Shown here piece by piece: positions 44,873 to 54,430 of a DNA stretch of 64,000 nt. The stretch comes from Clostridiaceae bacterium (GTDB lineage: Bacteria > Bacillota > Clostridia > Peptostreptococcales > Natronincolaceae), in the NCBI GenBank assembly GCA_020832135.1, contig JAFIFG010000052.1, positions 1 to 64,000 of the forward strand, in the 5' to 3' direction. The notes beneath the pieces were generated by a model. The model worked only from the letters and a program-made list of their open reading frames with translations, was not told the origin of the DNA and did not search any database. The number at the start of each line of letters is the position of its first letter. Position 1 is the stretch's first letter. Made by a program: the position numbers and the translations under genes.

Positions 44873-46432
44873 ATGAGTTTAAGCATAGGTAGTAGATGGT
44901 TATTAGTTTTATTCATAATAGCAATAGCATTAGGTGTAACAATTGACTCTACAGCAGCAAAGGAAGTAGAAGAGTTTAATAAATTTGCAGACGTTTATTT
45001 GCAAGATACAAATCCTCATTATGATAGTATTTATAAAGTAGCCAATGCTGGAATCATGGGAGGGTTTAATAATGAAATATTTAATCCAAATAAACCTGTG
45101 ACAAGGGGAGAGTTAGCTGCTATTTTAACACGAGTATTTGATATAAAAGAAGTCGCCAATAAAAACCTCAAATTAAATGATGTGGATGAAAATCACTGGG
45201 CTTATGAGTATGTACTCTTGGTCTTAGAAGAAGGTATAATGGAACCTAAAACTCCTTATGAATTCAAATTAGAAGAGCATGTAACCAAAGAAACAGTAAT
45301 ACATGCGCTAAGCGATTTAAATAAAGTAAAAGAAGAAGCTTCAAAAGCAGAAGTAACTAGAGGCGAGATGGCTTATTTAATTGATATATGGTACAAAGAT
45401 GTAAAAAAAGAACCTTTAAACATGCCAAAATTAATAGAGCCCTATGATAAAGATGTATTATTAACAGAAGGTTTTGTTTATGCTCTGTTAAGTAAATATT
45501 CCCCTAGCAACAAGGTATTAACCACAAAAGCATTAGCAGATATTCTAGTAGAAGAGATAGATTTAACATATGACAACTATTTATATTATAGGTATCAAAT
45601 TAATGATACTGCTCATTTAAACATATTAAAGATGTACAGTGAAGGAATTTTGGAAACGGATGCTAATGGCAATGTATTTCCAAATAAAGAATTAACAAGA
45701 AAAGAAGCAATAGAAATAATAGGGAAATTGTCAAACCCTATTACTCCAGAAAGACCTAAGTATATAGAAAGAAATCATGTGCCAATATTAATGTATCATG
45801 AAATAAATCCATTACCCAAGAATGGCCCAACAGGTTTGTATGTAAGTCAGAATAATTTCAAAAAACAGTTAGATGCTTTAAAAGAAGAAGGATATAGTAC
45901 AATAACCATGGATCAGTTATATAATCATTGGGAACATAATGTAGCAATACCTCCTAAACCAATAGTGTTAACATTTGATGATGGTTATAGGTCCCACTAT
46001 AATTTTGTGTCAGTAGAATTAAGTAAGAGGGGTATGACAGGAACGTTTTATATTATAACTTCTATGGTTGATATAGATGATATAAGGACTACCAATAGAT
46101 TAAAGGAAATGCATGAAGAAGGAATGGAAATAGGTAGTCATACAGTTACTCATATTGATGCAAGGCATAGTAGTAAGGCAAAAATAGCTAAGGAATACAA
46201 AGAATCAAAAGAGTATTTAGAAAAAGCAGTAGGGTCAGAAATAAAGCATTTTTGTTATCCAATAGGAGGCGTCACTTCTTATGCAAAAAAGGTATTGAAG
46301 GATTTAGGTTATAAAACAGCAGTGAGAACAACCTATGGCAAAGCCACTAAGTCACAAGGCATGTATGATTTAAGAAGAATAAGAATAGATTACTATGATA
46401 GCATAAGAGGTTTTTTAAACAAGATAAAATAA
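44873..46432 (+). CDS. SLH-domain polysaccharide deacetylase
   Basis: The 519-residue product has a signal peptide (1 to about 30), SLH repeats (about 35-310, with N-P-N-K-P-V-T-R-G-E-L-A-A-I near residue 70 and F-P-N-K-E-L-T-R-K-E-A near 275), and a NodB deacetylase domain from about 315 to the end. V-P-I-L-M-Y-H-E-I precedes T-F-D-D-G-Y-R, and H-T-V-T-H is the metal motif. It would remove acetyl groups from cell-surface glycans while held to the wall by the SLH part. Monocistronic. Confidence 0.9.
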   Translation: MSLSIGSRWLLVLFIIAIALGVTIDSTAAKEVEEFNKFADVYLQDTNPHYDSIYKVANAGIMGGFNNEIFNPNKPVTRGELAAILTRVFDIKEVANKNLKLNDVDENHWAYEYVLLVLEEGIMEPKTPYEFKLEEHVTKETVIHALSDLNKVKEEASKAEVTRGEMAYLIDIWYKDVKKEPLNMPKLIEPYDKDVLLTEGFVYALLSKYSPSNKVLTTKALADILVEEIDLTYDNYLYYRYQINDTAHLNILKMYSEGILETDANGNVFPNKELTRKEAIEIIGKLSNPITPERPKYIERNHVPILMYHEINPLPKNGPTGLYVSQNNFKKQLDALKEEGYSTITMDQLYNHWEHNVAIPPKPIVLTFDDGYRSHYNFVSVELSKRGMTGTFYIITSMVDIDDIRTTNRLKEMHEEGMEIGSHTVTHIDARHSSKAKIAKEYKESKEYLEKAVGSEIKHFCYPIGGVTSYAKKVLKDLGYKTAVRTTYGKATKSQGMYDLRRIRIDYYDSIRGFLNKIK

Positions 46433-46540
46433 GAAGGTCTTCCTTTAAATTTTATTATACTACATGTATAATTATGGAAATTACTTATAGCCATTTTTTA
46501 TATACTATGCTATACTTTATATTGAACTTAATATTTATCG

Positions 46541-46615
46541 CTGGGGGTGCCTTGTGCTGAGAGGATTCGTCCAACCCTTCGAACCTGTAGGTTAATACCT
46601 GCGTAGGAAAGCATA
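46541..46615 (+). ncRNA. TPP riboswitch
   Basis: The strand shows CTGGGGGTGCC, a stem, GCTGAGA, ACCCTTCGAACCTGTAGG, TTAATACCTGCGTAGGAAA, the conserved thi-box core. It controls the thiT gene directly downstream with thiamine pyrophosphate as ligand. Confidence 0.96.
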
Positions 46616-46627
46616 ATCTTGTATTTT

Positions 46628-46659
46628 ACGTGAAAAGGCTTTCTTTTGACGTTTTTTTT
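46628..46659 (+). terminator. Attenuator hairpin of the TPP riboswitch
   Basis: ACGTGAAAAG-loop-CTTTTGACGT followed by eight T. It lies 13 bases past the riboswitch and 43 before thiT, so ligand binding should favour termination. Confidence 0.85.
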
Positions 46660-46702
46660 ATGCATCCAGTGATAAATAAAATCAAAGAAAGGATGTATTA
46701 GA

Positions 46703-47356
46703 ATGTTGGAAAAACTATTTAAAATGTTTGAAAAGCTATTTGAATTAAAACCTGAAGTCTTAGTTGTTTTATCACTGCTAATTATTTTAGCAGTAGTACT
46801 GTCTTATTTAGGGAGAAACAGAAACTTTAAGTTTGATACAAAGATTATCGTATATGGTAGCTTATGTGTTGCTCTCTCTTTTGTTCTATCCTATATTAGA
46901 ATTTACCGTTTCCCTCAAGGAGGAAGTATTACTCCTGCTGCCATGCTGCCTCTAATTCTATATGCAGTAATGTTTGGTCCTCTTCCTGGAATTATTGCAG
47001 GGTTTGCTTTTGGAATGCTCCGATTGATGCAGGATCCTTATATCATTCATTGGGCTCAATTTTTCTTAGATTATCCTTTAGCCTATGGAGCTTTAGGTTT
47101 AGCTGGCTTTTATAGAAAAAATCTTGCAGTATCTTGTGTCCTTGCAGGTTTTGGAAGATTTTTAATGAGCTTTTTATCAGGTGTACTCTTCTTTGGTATT
47201 TATGCCCCTGAGGGCATGAATGTATGGCTATATTCTTTAACTGTCAATGGTATTGGTATTGGAGTTAATACATTAATTTGTATTGTCATCGCTTTTCTAC
47301 CCCAAATTCAGTCTGCCATTAAACAAATACAAAGAGCTGTTCCAGTAGATAGATAG
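46703..47356 (+). CDS. thiT: ThiT thiamine-specific S component of an ECF transporter
   Basis: The 217-residue product has about six to seven membrane helices. F-P-Q-G-G-S-I-T-P-A-A-M-L-P near residue 75 is the ThiT hallmark, and Q-D-P-Y-I-I-H-W-A-Q-F-F-L-D-Y-P-L-A-Y is the other substrate loop. The N-terminal 35 residues before the first core helix are an extension. It needs the EcfAA'T module, which is not in this window. TPP riboswitch control agrees with the function. Confidence 0.95.
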   Translation: MLEKLFKMFEKLFELKPEVLVVLSLLIILAVVLSYLGRNRNFKFDTKIIVYGSLCVALSFVLSYIRIYRFPQGGSITPAAMLPLILYAVMFGPLPGIIAGFAFGMLRLMQDPYIIHWAQFFLDYPLAYGALGLAGFYRKNLAVSCVLAGFGRFLMSFLSGVLFFGIYAPEGMNVWLYSLTVNGIGIGVNTLICIVIAFLPQIQSAIKQIQRAVPVDR

Positions 47357-47422
47357 AATTATATTTGATAACTTCTTATTTATTAATTGTTAAAAACAAG
47401 TAAAAATATTTCTAAAATTAAA

Positions 47423-47455
47423 GCATAGGTATATTTTATACAAATATACCTATGC
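47423..47455. terminator. Bidirectional terminator between thiT and the anti-sigma gene
   Basis: GCATAGGTATATT-(TTATACA)-AATATACCTATGC, a perfect 13-bp stem with T-rich tails on both strands. Confidence 0.85.
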
Positions 47456-47479
47456 CTTTTATTAATTATTTAATAAAAT

Positions 47480-48238
47480 TTATTTATCTTCCAGTATAAC
47501 AATTTGGAATTCCTTTAGCATATTGTCAAATCTTACACCAAAGCCTTCACTTGCCTCTAAGAAGAATTGTTGTTTGATAATAAATGTGCCACCTTGTGTA
47601 TTATCTACTAAATAATATTTTACTACTTCATCATCCCAATTGTCTCCTTTATTCCCATATAGCAAAATGCCCTCTATAGGTATCTCTACTTTTCCCTCGT
47701 TTAGAACTGTTTTATATTCTTCCTTTAACTTATTTTCTATTTCCACAGTCAGATTTTCAATATCTTTATCCTCTATTTGTTCGATCTCCATAGATACTTC
47801 TGGCACATAGTCAGCCTGTTCTTTAGGAGAAATTCTATCCTTATTGTCAAGATTTTCTAAAATAAACCTTTCTTCATCAAAGTATATCACATAACCTAAC
47901 TTGCTTTTTTGTAGTGTCACATCAGTGTTTTCTTCCATTCCCTCTAATTCTTCTACAATAACTTTCTCTGGTACAAACAGTTCCCTAACTATATCAATAA
48001 CAGCATGCCCTGGTGCAGTACCCACTAGAAACATTAAAATTAATGCAGCAGCAATACTTCCCAAACCAAAGAACCTTCTATTGCTTCTTTTTTGTTTTCT
48101 CATTCTTCTTTTTCCCTCCATTTGTTCATTATCAATTTGCTCTTCTATCTTACTCCAAATCTCTTCCTTAAGTTCTCTGGATGAGTCAGTTTTTTTCATT
48201 AAAGATTTTTTTATTTTATCATCAAATTCTTTACTCAT
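47480..48238 (-). CDS. Putative anti-sigma factor with extracytoplasmic domain
   Basis: The product has 252 residues from the ATG at 48238 with GGGAGGAATCAA upstream. A cytoplasmic N-terminus (residues 1-60, charged) is followed by one membrane helix (about 61-80) and a 170-residue extracytoplasmic region. It overlaps the sigma gene stop at 48231 by eight bases, so the two are translationally coupled. The layout is that of membrane anti-sigma factors that release an ECF sigma after an envelope signal. Confidence 0.75.
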   Translation of the reverse strand: MSKEFDDKIKKSLMKKTDSSRELKEEIWSKIEEQIDNEQMEGKRRMRKQKRSNRRFFGLGSIAAALILMFLVGTAPGHAVIDIVRELFVPEKVIVEELEGMEENTDVTLQKSKLGYVIYFDEERFILENLDNKDRISPKEQADYVPEVSMEIEQIEDKDIENLTVEIENKLKEEYKTVLNEGKVEIPIEGILLYGNKGDNWDDEVVKYYLVDNTQGGTFIIKQQFFLEASEGFGVRFDNMLKEFQIVILEDK

Positions 48239-48770
48239 ATTGATTCCTCCCTTCATTAAACTTTTCTATCATTTCTTTTAATTTTTTTCTACCTTTGAAC
48301 AATCGAGATTTTATTGTATTTACATTAAGATTTAATATGTCGGCAATTTCAACCTCTGTAAATCCCTTTAAATATTTTAATACAATAGGTATTTTATTAA
48401 TGTCATCTAATTCTTTAATAGCAGTATATAGTTCTTCGTATTCTTCAAATTTATAAGAATCCTCTTCTACTACGGATGAACCACTCTCTAAGTAATCGCC
48501 CATAGGAATAGTTTTTGACTGACTTTTTAAAATTCTATTGCACTCATTGATTAAAATTCTATAAAGCCATGGTTCAAAGGGTTTATTTTCATCAAAAGTA
48601 TCAATATTGTTATAAACTCGAATAAAAGTTTCTTGTACTGCATCTGCAGCAACTGCTTTGTTTTTAGTAATTGTCATAGATACTCTTATTGCATATTCTG
48701 CATATTGATCATATAGCATTTTAAAGGCTTCTTTGTCACCTTCTTTTATTAGTCCTATTAACTTTTTCAA
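48231..48770 (-). CDS. ECF-type RNA polymerase sigma factor
   Basis: The product has 179 residues from a TTG at 48770 (GAGGTGG upstream; the GTG codons four to five codons earlier are alternatives). Region 2 is seen as E-A-F-K-M-L-Y-D-Q-Y ... A-D-A-V-Q-E-T-F-I-R-V-Y, and region 4 as F-T-E-V-E-I-A-D-I-L-N-L-N-V-N-T-I-K-S-R-L-F-K-G. The anti-sigma gene follows at once. The promoter upstream is different from the repeat promoters, so this sigma may not be the one that reads the repeats. Confidence 0.9.
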   Translation of the reverse strand: MKKLIGLIKEGDKEAFKMLYDQYAEYAIRVSMTITKNKAVAADAVQETFIRVYNNIDTFDENKPFEPWLYRILINECNRILKSQSKTIPMGDYLESGSSVVEEDSYKFEEYEELYTAIKELDDINKIPIVLKYLKGFTEVEIADILNLNVNTIKSRLFKGRKKLKEMIEKFNEGRNQYE

Positions 48771-48803
48771 TGATACCACCACCTCTCTTTTCTCTCTTCA
48801 TAT

Positions 48804-48836
48804 AATATACCCTACAACTTTGTAAAAAGTTTTTTG
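48804..48836 (-). promoter_or_regulatory. Probable autoregulatory ECF promoter of the sigma gene
   Basis: Minus strand AAACTTTTTACAAAG, then GTAGGGTATATTATATG, ahead of the sigma start. The AACTTTTT / GGGTATA pair resembles promoters recognised by ECF sigma factors themselves. This is a motif reading only. Confidence 0.5.
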
Positions 48837-48857
48837 AAAATGTACTTATAAAATAAA

Positions 48858-48881
48858 AAAGTCTTCCTTTGGAAGATTTAA
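48858..48881 (-). terminator. Terminator upstream of the sigma gene
   Basis: Minus strand TCTTCC-AAA-GGAAGA followed by CTTTTTTATTTT. Confidence 0.75.
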
Positions 48882-48964
48882 AGGTTAACTTTTTTGAAAC
48901 CAATAAACGAAAATTATAACTTATCCACAGATTAAAACAGTTTATAATTTCCTATTGGTTATAA

Positions 48965-48992
48965 GAAAAAAGGATGATTAGTCATCCTTTTT
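48965..48992. terminator. Bidirectional terminator after the gene at 49058
   Basis: AAAAAAGGATGA-TTAG-TCATCCTTTTT, T-runs on both strands. Confidence 0.85.
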
Positions 48993-49057
48993 ATCCTGCA
49001 TAAATTACATAATTAAGTAAGTCTGCCCTATGAAATTTTAAATGTTTATTCTAATTA

Positions 49058-49360
49058 TTATTTTAATTTCACTCCACATTTATGGCAATCCTTGGGAAAT
49101 ACCTTATATCTGTCCATAAAGGCACCACAGTTTGGACATTTTCTTGAAGTGCTAACAAAGACCATAGCTATGACACATAACATTAATACTATGTGGATAA
49201 ATCGGTCTGATATAAACCCATGATGTCCTGCAAAAAATAAGCCTCCTAAAAGCAAAGGAGCTACAAATATAACTAAAATAGTAAGGATGATTGTATTGGT
49301 TTCGTGCTTCTGAAATTTTTTAGTGATTTCCTTTTCCTGGTTACTTTCATGATCTTCCAT
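49058..49360 (-). CDS. Small membrane protein with zinc ribbon
   Basis: The 100-residue product has two hydrophobic helices (about 24-46 and 54-70) and a C-terminal ribbon C-P-N-C ... C-H-K-C. The N-terminus is charged and acidic. Third gene of this layout in the window (see 25184 and 31240). Function unknown. Confidence 0.7.
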   Translation of the reverse strand: MEDHESNQEKEITKKFQKHETNTIILTILVIFVAPLLLGGLFFAGHHGFISDRFIHIVLMLCVIAMVFVSTSRKCPNCGAFMDRYKVFPKDCHKCGVKLK

Positions 49361-49741
49361 CTACATTTTCTCCTCTTATCTATATTTTTTATTTCTATAG
49401 TTTTTATGTAAAGCAAAAAATTATTATTCATAAAAAATACTATCAATTATATCCTTTTAAAAAAGAATACCTTCATTAAACTTCTTTATTTTTTCATCGT
49501 ATAATACAAAATCCATATTAATATAATTATATCATGTTTAACTTAACACATATATGTATTTCCTACATTAAAATAGCATACCTTTCAACAAGCTATCTTA
49601 TCTTTGTTAGTAAATATAAATAATTATTATTTTGTATTCTTTCTAAGGTGCTTGCTATACTACTTATGATATCATAATAAATAAATACTACAGCTTAATC
49701 ACTATTAATTTGTATGATGTGATTAAAGGGAGGTAAAATAA
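49361..49741. other. AT-rich intergenic region
   Basis: No gene or RNA is recognised. The last bases hold AAAGGGAGG, the ribosome-binding site for the lipase gene at 49742. Confidence 0.45.
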
Positions 49742-50686
49742 ATGATTACAAGACAGATGAAAATTAATGCTCAAGATGGAAAGTCTATCTTTGGCCGTTG
49801 TTGGCAACCTCTTAACGTTCCTGAGAATCCTATCATTCTACAGATCGCTCATGGCATGGCGGAACACGGAGGTCGTTATGATGAATTTGCCAATTTTTTA
49901 GTACAGCAAGGTTTTGTGGTTTATGTAAATGATCATCGAGGCCATGGACTTAGTCTAGGTGATGGAGATACTTTGGGATATTTTGCTGATACAAATGGAT
50001 GGAAGCAAGTTGTTAATGACCTGAATCTAGTCAGTGAATATATCCTAAATCAATACCCTAAAGGAAGGTTAGTCCTCTTAGGTCACAGTATGGGGTCATT
50101 TTTAGCTAGACGTTTTGTACAGTGCTATGATACAAGACTAGAGGGGCTCATACTAAGTGGAACTGGTTGGGATGTGGGATTTTTAGGATATTTAGCCATA
50201 GGATTAGCAAAAATCCAAATATGGAAAAAAGGCAGCACTGTCCCTAGTACTCTATTAGATCGTCTGTCCTTTGGAAGCTTTAATAAAGGATTTAGGCCTA
50301 TAGAAACACCCTTTGATTGGTTAAGTAGAGATGGCCAAAAGGTAAAGGAATATATAGAAGATCCATACTGTGGCTTTATTTTTACAGCAGGAGGCTTTTA
50401 TGACCTGTTAAATGGAATTAAGGATCTTCACCATCCAGAAGAATTAAATAAAACAACTAAAGATTTGCCTATTCTTATCTTTTCAGGAGAACTAGACCCT
50501 GTAGGAAAGAAAGGCAAGGGAGTACAACAAGTTTATGAAGCCTATAAATCAATTGGCTGTACAAATGTGACAATGAAGCTCTATCCTAAGGGAAGACATG
50601 AAATGTTAAATGAAGTAAATAGACATGAGGTTTATAGGGATGTTACTCATTGGATCCACTTAAATGTAAAGCATAGTACATCTTGA
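49742..50686 (+). CDS. Alpha/beta hydrolase, monoglyceride-lipase/lysophospholipase type
   Basis: The 314-residue product shows H-G-M-A-E-H-G-G-R-Y (oxyanion loop) near residue 37, G-H-S-M-G-S (Ser nucleophile) near residue 107, S-G-E-L-D-P-V-G (Asp) near 262 and G-R-H-E-M-L-N-E (His) near 292. Length and motifs match the serine-aminopeptidase S33 / monoacylglycerol-lipase group. No signal peptide. Probably monocistronic. Confidence 0.9.
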   Translation: MITRQMKINAQDGKSIFGRCWQPLNVPENPIILQIAHGMAEHGGRYDEFANFLVQQGFVVYVNDHRGHGLSLGDGDTLGYFADTNGWKQVVNDLNLVSEYILNQYPKGRLVLLGHSMGSFLARRFVQCYDTRLEGLILSGTGWDVGFLGYLAIGLAKIQIWKKGSTVPSTLLDRLSFGSFNKGFRPIETPFDWLSRDGQKVKEYIEDPYCGFIFTAGGFYDLLNGIKDLHHPEELNKTTKDLPILIFSGELDPVGKKGKGVQQVYEAYKSIGCTNVTMKLYPKGRHEMLNEVNRHEVYRDVTHWIHLNVKHSTS

Positions 50687-50818
50687 AAAACAGTCCTCTC
50701 TTCGTAGAAAGATAAATAAGTATATGGTTTAAAATATCTTTTTAATATTATATAGAAGGATATCCTTATTTATTTTGAAATAAAATCTTCTATTTTCCCT
50801 ATATAGATTATAGTTTTT

Positions 50819-50974
50819 TCACTTTAATTGCTGGTATTTATTCAATAAGCTATCTATTTCTTGACTTATTTTTACTACTTCTGTATCAACGAGAATTGAC
50901 TTTTCATCTATTAATTTATACATTTTTTTCTTTAATTTTTGTATTTTATTAATAAGTTTTTTTTCTTCATTCAT
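50819..50974 (-). CDS. Spo0E-like aspartyl-phosphate phosphatase
   Basis: A 51-residue frame starts at the ATG at 50974, behind AAGGAGGAGCAC. It reads M-N-E-E-K-K-L-I-N-K-I-Q-K-L then L-V-D-T-E-V-V-K-I-S-Q-E-I-D and ends N-K-Y-Q-Q-L-K. The S-Q-E-I-D core matches the S-Q-E-L-D motif of the Spo0E family, small two-helix phosphatases that remove phosphate from Spo0A~P and delay sporulation. Stand-alone gene. Confidence 0.85.
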   Translation of the reverse strand: MNEEKKLINKIQKLKKKMYKLIDEKSILVDTEVVKISQEIDSLLNKYQQLK

Positions 50975-51211
50975 AGTGCTCCTCCTTAAAGCATAATGTA
51001 TGTTAAATATATTTATTGTACTTTGCTACCCATAATTATTATTGATAATCAAAAATTACAAAAAAACCATATTTAATGTCTCTCCACCTAGACTGAATTT
51101 AAGTAACTGTATAGTTAATACATTGATAATTACTGAAAAAACAAATATTTTATTAAAATAAAAGAAGACCGTATATATTTATTTCTATCAAATTGAGCTT
51201 TTATCATGTGA

Positions 51212-51241
51212 AAGGGATTTCTAGATGTCTAGAAATCCCTT
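51212..51241 (-). terminator. Terminator after the gene at 51246
   Basis: AAGGGATTTCTAGA-TG-TCTAGAAATCCCTT, a perfect 14-bp stem, five bases past the stop. Confidence 0.8.
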
Positions 51242-51245
51242 CTGC

Positions 51246-51422
51246 TTATTTTATCTCTAAATCTTTGAATCCCTTTTTTACAGAATATTTTTTCTCTGTT
51301 ATTAGCTTTTTATTGTCCACCATTTCTTCATTGTCAATAACTCCAATATCACCAGCAAGCTCATAGTTCATTTCATTAAAAAAGTTTTTATCAATATTTC
51401 TTTTAAGTTGCTTTTTTTTCAT
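51246..51422 (-). CDS. Small hypothetical protein, possible SASP-like
   Basis: The product has 58 residues from the ATG at 51422 with GAGGTGATA upstream. K-K-K-Q-L-K-R-N starts a basic tail, and N-Y-E-L-A-G-D-I-G-V near residue 17 faintly resembles the Y-E-L-A/D-I-G motif of alpha/beta small acid-soluble spore proteins, but the second motif is absent. Strong terminator directly after it and a good ribosome-binding site suggest a real gene. Family assignment is weak. Confidence 0.6.
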   Translation of the reverse strand: MKKKQLKRNIDKNFFNEMNYELAGDIGVIDNEEMVDNKKLITEKKYSVKKGFKDLEIK

Positions 51423-51579
51423 AAATATCACCTCTTCTTTATTTTTTGTGAAATACAATATAGAATACAAGGTAATTTTAGGATAACAATAATACTTTAA
51501 AATAAATATTTCCATCAGTAAAAAATTACAATTTTAGGAAATGTGAGGATAATAAATTTAATAAAGAGGAGTGTATCTT

Positions 51580-52212
51580 ATGAAAAGAATCAAATTAGTA
51601 ACCGACAGTACTGCATATATAGCTAAAGATTTTCCTAATAATTATGGCATATAAATAATTCCTTTATCAGTAAACTTTGAAGGACAGGTTGAAGAAGAAG
51701 GGTTTCCCTAAAACCTCTCAACCGTCTGTGGGTACTTTTTTAGCTGCCTATAATAAAACCTTAGATGAGGGCTATGAAATTATTGCAATTACTGCATCTA
51801 ATCTAATAGACGATACCAAAGTATCTGTAATAGATTCAGAAACTTCAGCTGCTAATTTCAAGATCTTGGTGGAAATAGCTCTTGATTTAATCAATCAAGG
51901 CATATCGAGAGAAGAAATCGTAGATAAAATTGAAGAACAAAAAAATCCATGGGTATTTACCTGACAGTAGAAACCTTAGATTATTTTAAAAAAAGTGGAA
52001 GATTAACCAGTATTGCTGCTTTTTTTTGGATCCCTATTGAACATTAGGCCTATTATTGCACTAAAGGATGGTAAATTAGAAGGAGTTACAAAGGTAAGAG
52101 GAAAGAAAAAAGCTTTAGAAACAATGATGGAAAGTATCCCTGATGAAACTAATCTTATTAGTATCTGCCATATTCATGCATTGGAGGAGGTTTTTGAATT
52201 TTTAATAAAAAA
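51580..52212 (+). pseudogene. Decayed DegV-family (fatty-acid-binding) gene
   Basis: It starts M-K-R-I-K-L-V-T-D-S-T-A behind AAAGAGGAG. The frame is broken by a TAA near 51651 (AAA to TAA in Y-G-I-K-I-I-P), a shift and deletion near 51700, a missing segment near 51800 (A-I-T-A-S-N then D-D-T-K-V), a shift near 51960 and another near 52025. G-R-L-T-S and N-I-R-P-I-I-A-L-K-D-G-K are DegV landmarks. At least four lesions, so non-functional. Confidence 0.9.
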
Positions 52213-52256
52213 GATAGACCCTAAACATATCATGTTTAAGGTCTACCTTTTTATAT
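52213..52256. terminator. Bidirectional terminator
   Basis: GATAGACCCTAAACAT-ATC-ATGTTTAAGGTCTACC with T-runs both ways (CTTTTTATAT; ATCTTTTTTATT). It ends both the degV relic and the DUF1540 gene. Confidence 0.75.
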
Positions 52257-52285
52257 ATTTTCGATTTACTTTTATCTATCTTAGA

Positions 52286-52444
52286 TTATTCCATTTCAAA
52301 ACTTCCACAGTCTGTAGCCTCTTGATTAGTAGCTTTATTTGAATGTTTAACAACATTAATATGGTCTAAGCTACAGTATGATTCTTTTTTTGCATGATAT
52401 TTACATTCATCTACTGTACATCCAATGTTCTTGTTCATTTTCAT
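52286..52444 (-). CDS. DUF1540 small cysteine protein
   Basis: The product has 52 residues from the ATG at 52444, seven bases after GGAGG. C-T-V-D-E-C-K-Y-H ... Y-C-S-L-D then A-T-D-C-G-S-F is the DUF1540 pattern (four conserved cysteines, likely a metal site). Function unknown. Confidence 0.85.
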   Translation of the reverse strand: MKMNKNIGCTVDECKYHAKKESYCSLDHINVVKHSNKATNQEATDCGSFEME

Positions 52445-52592
52445 CTTAAAACCTCCTCTTGTAATTTTATTTAATCCTACATGGATTATCATAACTATTA
52501 TTTGTACAAAGGAAGTTTTTTATAATTGTTTATAATTACCTATTAACTATAACTAGAAAGATAGCTAAAAAAACTATATGATTTTTAAAAAT

Positions 52593-54275
52593 TTAAATTT
52601 TAAATATATCTATTGATTTTATTAGTTCTTCTGCTTTACTTGCTAAGTTTCCAGCAGCATTAGCAATCTCTTCCACTGTAGAAGTTTGTTCTTCTGCACT
52701 AGCTGATACCTCTTCAGAAGAAGCTGCTGTATCTTGAGATATTGCAGAAATGATTTCAAAGCTGTTGGTAATTTCATCAATACTATCAACAACTTTTTTA
52801 GTGATCGCAGTAGTATTTTCCACTTGTTTTACAACATTTCCTGCCTCTTCTAAAATTTTTTCAAACTTATTGCTGGATTCAATAACAATCCCTACTCCTG
52901 CTTCAACTTCTTTATTATTCAAATTCATAGCATCCACAGCATCTTGAACTTGTGACTGAATAGCTAGTATTAATTGAGTAATTTGATTAGAAGAGTTAGC
53001 CGATTGCTCTGCTAGCTTTCTAATTTCTTCCGCCACCACTGCAAAACCCCTGCCAGCCTCTCCAGCTCTTGCAGCTTCAATAGCAGCATTTAGAGCCAAT
53101 AAATTTGTTTGTTCAGCTATAGCACTAATTGTCTCTACAATCTTTTCTATCTCCTGTGAGCCTTTGTTTAATGTTAAAATGACATCTGCTGTCTTTTCTG
53201 TAGAATCTTTAATACTACTCATCTTTTCAACAGCAGCTTTTGAAGCTGTCATTCCCTCTTGTGCTGAATCTAAATTATTAGCAGATGCATTTTCAATACT
53301 ATCTATGTTTTGTGAAACCTCCTTCATATTCAAGGAAATGTTACTTATATTTTCATTGGACTGGTGTATTGTCATAGCCTGTTCACTAGTGGCCCTAGCT
53401 ACTTCTGTGATAGTAGAACTGACCTCTTCCGATGCAGCACTTACTTCTTGAGAAGAAGCCGAGAGTTGTTGACTAGTTACAGCAACTTGTTCAGCAATAG
53501 TCCCAGTCGTACCTATTAGATTTTTAAGGTTACCAGCCATTGTGTTAACAGCTTGTCCTAATTTATAGATTTCATCCTTTGTTGTAATAGTAACTTCCTG
53601 GGTCAAATCTCCCTTTGCTATCTTTTCTACAGTATCTAATAATTGATTTATTGGTTTAGTGATTATATTAGAGATCCATACCGCTAATATAATAGCCAGC
53701 AACAATCCTATACCGCTAGAACTCATTAAAAGATATCGTATTTGTTGTTGTCGACGTAACAAATCATTACTTAAGCCAGTCAATGTATTCTCTCTATTGT
53801 TGGCTCGTCCTTCAGCTATATAGATTAATGAAGCACCTTCAGGAGCCAAAGAAGATGTCATCATAAAGATGGCGGTTTCTATTTCCCCCTGTTGATACAT
53901 TGGTATGACCGTTTCTAATGCAATTCTCTCCCAATTATTAACACGTGCCTGTAGCAATCGATCTTGTTCTTCATCAACAATATTAAATAATTGTTGGAAA
54001 AGCTCATTATTTTCCTCAGATAAATAAGCATATCTGTGAAAATACTCTTCTTCACCAGTTAAAAAATATCCTCTTAAATTGCTGCTTCTTTCGGCAATAT
54101 TAAAAGCTATTTTATGATTAATTGAGTATAATTGAAATTCCACAGTCATCATTTGATTTAATTCTTCTTCCATAATATTTAGTTGATAAAACAGAATGCT
54201 AGTAATCATAAATAAAATAACAGCAATTAGTGCAAATCCTGCTACTAATTTTGCTCTTATCCCCCTAATATTCAT
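52593..54275 (-). CDS. Methyl-accepting chemotaxis protein
   Basis: The 560-residue product has membrane helices at about 8-30 and 183-203 with a four-helix-bundle sensor between. HAMP (about 204-260) and the signalling coiled coil follow; the conserved tip [19 protein letters not shown] is near residue 390. It sends ligand signals to CheA/CheW. Ligand unknown. No che genes are in this window. Confidence 0.95.
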   Translation of the reverse strand: MNIRGIRAKLVAGFALIAVILFMITSILFYQLNIMEEELNQMMTVEFQLYSINHKIAFNIAERSSNLRGYFLTGEEEYFHRYAYLSEENNELFQQLFNIVDEEQDRLLQARVNNWERIALETVIPMYQQGEIETAIFMMTSSLAPEGASLIYIAEGRANNRENTLTGLSNDLLRRQQQIRYLLMSSSGIGLLLAIILAVWISNIITKPINQLLDTVEKIAKGDLTQEVTITTKDEIYKLGQAVNTMAGNLKNLIGTTGTIAEQVAVTSQQLSASSQEVSAASEEVSSTITEVARATSEQAMTIHQSNENISNISLNMKEVSQNIDSIENASANNLDSAQEGMTASKAAVEKMSSIKDSTEKTADVILTLNKGSQEIEKIVETISAIAEQTNLLALNAAIEAARAGEAGRGFAVVAEEIRKLAEQSANSSNQITQLILAIQSQVQDAVDAMNLNNKEVEAGVGIVIESSNKFEKILEEAGNVVKQVENTTAITKKVVDSIDEITNSFEIISAISQDTAASSEEVSASAEEQTSTVEEIANAAGNLASKAEELIKSIDIFKI

Positions 54276-54430
54276 TTTCTTCCCCCTCTACCCTTATAAT
54301 TTTCATTTATGATTAGTATGTATTATTGTGCTAATCTAATTATATACTAAATTTGTAAGTATATAAATATTTTTGTAAAAAACTGTCTCCTTATCTCCAT
54401 CAAATTTATTAGGTATTTACTTAATACTGA

